A stretch of 50,635 bases of DNA from Bacteroidetes bacterium UBA1312. Its GTDB lineage: Bacteria > Bacteroidota > Bacteroidia > Chitinophagales > Chitinophagaceae. Location: assembly GCA_002307135.1 (NCBI GenBank), contig DBTQ01000025.1, positions 2,169 through 52,803 of the forward strand. Reading direction: 5' to 3'. Of the stretch, positions 48,817 to 50,635 are shown piece by piece; positions within the stretch are counted from its first letter, which is position 1, and every line of letters begins with the position of its first letter. The position numbers and the translations under genes are program-made. The notes below the pieces were generated by a model that made no database searches, was not told the DNA's origin, and saw only the letters and a program-made list of their open reading frames with translations.

Positions 48817-50635
48817 ATGATGATGAAAAAATCTACTTTTTTCTCCTTCGTAATGATCTTGATATCTATTTCATCATCATTCGGTCAAAGTACAACTTAT
48901 CCTTGTGGATTTGATATCGTACACAAACAGAAAATGCTTACGGATCGCAATTATGATTCTGCAGTACATCGATTAAATACTCGATGGATCAAGTATGCGA
49001 CATTATTGTCGTCTGCTTCACTTACGTTTACTTCGAGTGGTTATGTGTATGAAATTCCTATGGTGGTGCATGTATTACATACAGGAGGAGCTGTGGGGAC
49101 AAGTTATAATCCTGATAGTACTAAGATTGCTCAAATGGTGGACTATTTGAACAATGCTTATGCTGCAGTATCGCCGTTCCCTGATACAACATCAGGAGGC
49201 TGTCGTATCCCCTTGAAATTTGTATTAGCAAAAAGAACACCGACAGGAACGGCTACAAATGGTATCGTTAGAATAAATGCATCATCTCTTTCTGGCTACA
49301 CTACTTATGGTGCAAATGCAGCTACTTCTTCAGGAGTAGATCCGCAGATAATTATGAATTTCAGCAGATGGAATCCTGCTGATTATTTTAATGTTTATTG
49401 TGTTAATAAAATTGACGGTAACGATTTGTATTCTACTGGTGGTATAGCTGGTTTTGCTTACTTCCCCGGCTACCCCTCTTTAGATGGAATGATTGTAGCT
49501 GCATCGCAAGTAAAATCAGGTAGCACTACTGTAGCTCATGAATTTGGTCATGCATTTAGCTTATACCATACCTTTGAAGGAGATGCTGATGGCACTGCTT
49601 GTCCATCAACAAGTTCATGTACTACCACTGGTGATTTAATATGTGATACCGAACCTCACATTAGAGAGAGCTCCGCGTATCCATCTACCTGGTGTCCGCC
49701 TTCTGGCGCTACAAATTCTTGTACAGGCCTTCCGTATAATAATGTGCAGTATAACATAATGGACTACACTACTTGTCCTCCAAATAGATTTACAGCGGGG
49801 CAAAGAACAAGGGTGCTGAATACTTTAAATAATGAAAGGACAGGATTTAAAACGTCTTTCGGATTACTGGCACCAACAAGCACTGTTACTACAGCTTGTA
49901 CACCTACTGCAACTTCTTCTGGTTATAATATCGGTCCATATATTGTAGATTTTAATGGCATTAATGTTTGGACAGGTGATTCTTATATGGAAGGAGCAAC
50001 TTATATTGATCACTCTTACACACAACAATCTTTTGTTACACGAGGAACGGCCTATACAATAAATATTACAACAGCAGTTAATAAACAAATTGTAAAGGTC
50101 TTTATCGATTATAATAATGATGGTGATTTTGCAGATGCAGGAGAAAGTGTTTTTAGTCATTCTGGAACAGTCTCGGGAACTGAAGTACATTCCGGAACAA
50201 TTACTATACCTACTACTGCTACAACATGTGCTTTTTTAAGGATGCGTGTTGTTGCTGATTTTATTAGTGCATCGGTATCTGATTATGCATGTGGCCCTTA
50301 TGTTTACGGTCAGGCAGAGGATTATGCTATTTACGTAAAATCTGATACCCCGTCGGCCACTACCACTTATACTTATTGTCAGGGTGTCGCTGCATCGGCT
50401 TTGACTGCTACAGGATCTAGTCTTAAATGGTACACTACGGCTACAGGAGGTACCGGAAGCAGTACTGCTCCTACTCCTTCTACTTCTACTGTCGGCGCAA
50501 CTATATATTACGTTTCACAATCTGGAGATAGTTCAAGTACGTGTGAAGGTAATCGCACTGCCATCACCGTTAATGTAACGGCATCACCATCTGCACCAAC
50601 AGTTACCAGCCCTGTTAATTATTGTGTTGGCGCGA
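48817..50635 (+). CDS. M43 zinc metalloprotease with GEVED and Ig-like domains (3' end outside window)
   Basis: Open to the window edge, 606 codons visible. Three ATGs in tandem (48817, 48820, 48823) start a signal peptide (FFSFVMILISISSSFGQS). The pappalysin-type M43 domain has the zinc motif H241-E242-F-G-H245-AFSLYH251 and the Met-turn NNVQYNIM315DY. After it, about residues 360-505 form a GEVED domain (VKVFIDYNNDGDFADAGES, YGQAEDYAIYV). From about 515 one Ig-like unit (YCQGVAASALTATGSSLKWYT) and the start of a second (SAPTVTSPVNYCVGA) match the repeats in the upstream gene. A T9SS tail is expected beyond the edge (inference). Likely a secreted surface protease. Confidence 0.92.
   Translation, partial: MMMKKSTFFSFVMILISISSSFGQSTTYPCGFDIVHKQKMLTDRNYDSAVHRLNTRWIKYATLLSSASLTFTSSGYVYEIPMVVHVLHTGGAVGTSYNPDSTKIAQMVDYLNNAYAAVSPFPDTTSGGCRIPLKFVLAKRTPTGTATNGIVRINASSLSGYTTYGANAATSSGVDPQIIMNFSRWNPADYFNVYCVNKIDGNDLYSTGGIAGFAYFPGYPSLDGMIVAASQVKSGSTTVAHEFGHAFSLYHTFEGDADGTACPSTSSCTTTGDLICDTEPHIRESSAYPSTWCPPSGATNSCTGLPYNNVQYNIMDYTTCPPNRFTAGQRTRVLNTLNNERTGFKTSFGLLAPTSTVTTACTPTATSSGYNIGPYIVDFNGINVWTGDSYMEGATYIDHSYTQQSFVTRGTAYTINITTAVNKQIVKVFIDYNNDGDFADAGESVFSHSGTVSGTEVHSGTITIPTTATTCAFLRMRVVADFISASVSDYACGPYVYGQAEDYAIYVKSDTPSATTTYTYCQGVAASALTATGSSLKWYTTATGGTGSSTAPTPSTSTVGATIYYVSQSGDSSSTCEGNRTAITVNVTASPSAPTVTSPVNYCVGA
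50360..50635 (+). repeat. Ig-like repeat units matching those of the upstream gene (cut by edge)
   Basis: One full unit and the beginning of a second with the same LTATG.SLKWYT-ATGGTGSSTAPTPST.VG...YYVSQ..CEG.R.AITVNV pattern as 45991-47715, including the DNA word AAATGGTACAC at 50425. Confidence 0.8.

Overview
The window is a chromosomal segment from a member of the phylum Bacteroidota, most likely near Chitinophagaceae/Sphingobacteriia (family placement is inference). Reasons: a type IX secretion sorting tail on a 1763-residue surface protein, families largely confined to this phylum (IPExxxVDY, TIGR02757, DUF2723/GT117, PorT-like barrel, Wzi/RemB-like barrel, stand-alone DUF4159), A-rich start contexts with few Shine-Dalgarno motifs, and several TAnnTTTG boxes of the Bacteroidota primary sigma factor. 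No phage, insertion sequence, CRISPR array, tRNA or rRNA gene was seen.

Layout. (1) 1-9756, plus strand: the S10/spc ribosomal protein cluster from the end of rplB through rpsS-rplV-rpsC-rplP-rpmC-rpsQ-rplN-rplX-rplE-rpsN-rpsH-rplF-rplR-rpsE-rpmD-rplO, then secY and map. It ends at a strong hairpin after map; infA, rpmJ, rpsM, rpsK, rpsD, rpoA and rplQ do not follow. Most of the longer spacers hold a small hairpin. (2) 9912-12214, minus: nadD and an outer-membrane Wzi/RemB-like barrel. (3) 12291-13622, plus: a dihydroorotase. (4) 13698-21551, minus: zinc-ribbon coiled-coil protein, Nif3-like protein, PorT-like barrel, TIGR02757 protein, a YncE-like beta-propeller and a very large M1 peptidase whose C-terminal 400 residues look like a membrane barrel. 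(5) 21706-38824, mostly plus: GAPDH, (minus) SPFH protein, IPExxxVDY, GT117 membrane protein, UPF0173 hydrolase, parAB, a possible small RNA, a Cys-cluster protein, an ECF sigma factor, rsmE with a DUF4159 protein, a GlcD-like FAD oxidase, radC, a Gfo/Idh/MocA dehydrogenase, a lipoprotein and a polyprenyl-phosphate sugar transferase. (6) 38851-41369, minus: DUF983, an AraC regulator and lpxD. (7) 41779-43144, plus: a ferredoxin-NADP reductase-like flavoprotein with an adjacent [2Fe-2S] ferredoxin. (8) 43384 to the edge, plus: two large secreted proteins, one with LamG, seven Ig-like repeats and a T9SS tail, the other an M43 metalloprotease with a GEVED domain and the same Ig-like repeat, cut by the window edge.

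How it fits together. Most genes are housekeeping: translation and secretion, NAD and pyrimidine synthesis, glycolysis, chromosome partition, rRNA methylation and lipid A. A cell-envelope theme runs through the rest (outer-membrane barrels, GT117, sugar transferase, LpxD, T9SS cargo). I see no clear defence or mobile system. The least explained signals are RNA-level: two genes whose start codons lie in one arm of an inverted repeat, a promoter-terminator unit without a convincing gene between parB and a Cys-cluster gene, and the recurrent hairpins in ribosomal-protein spacers.
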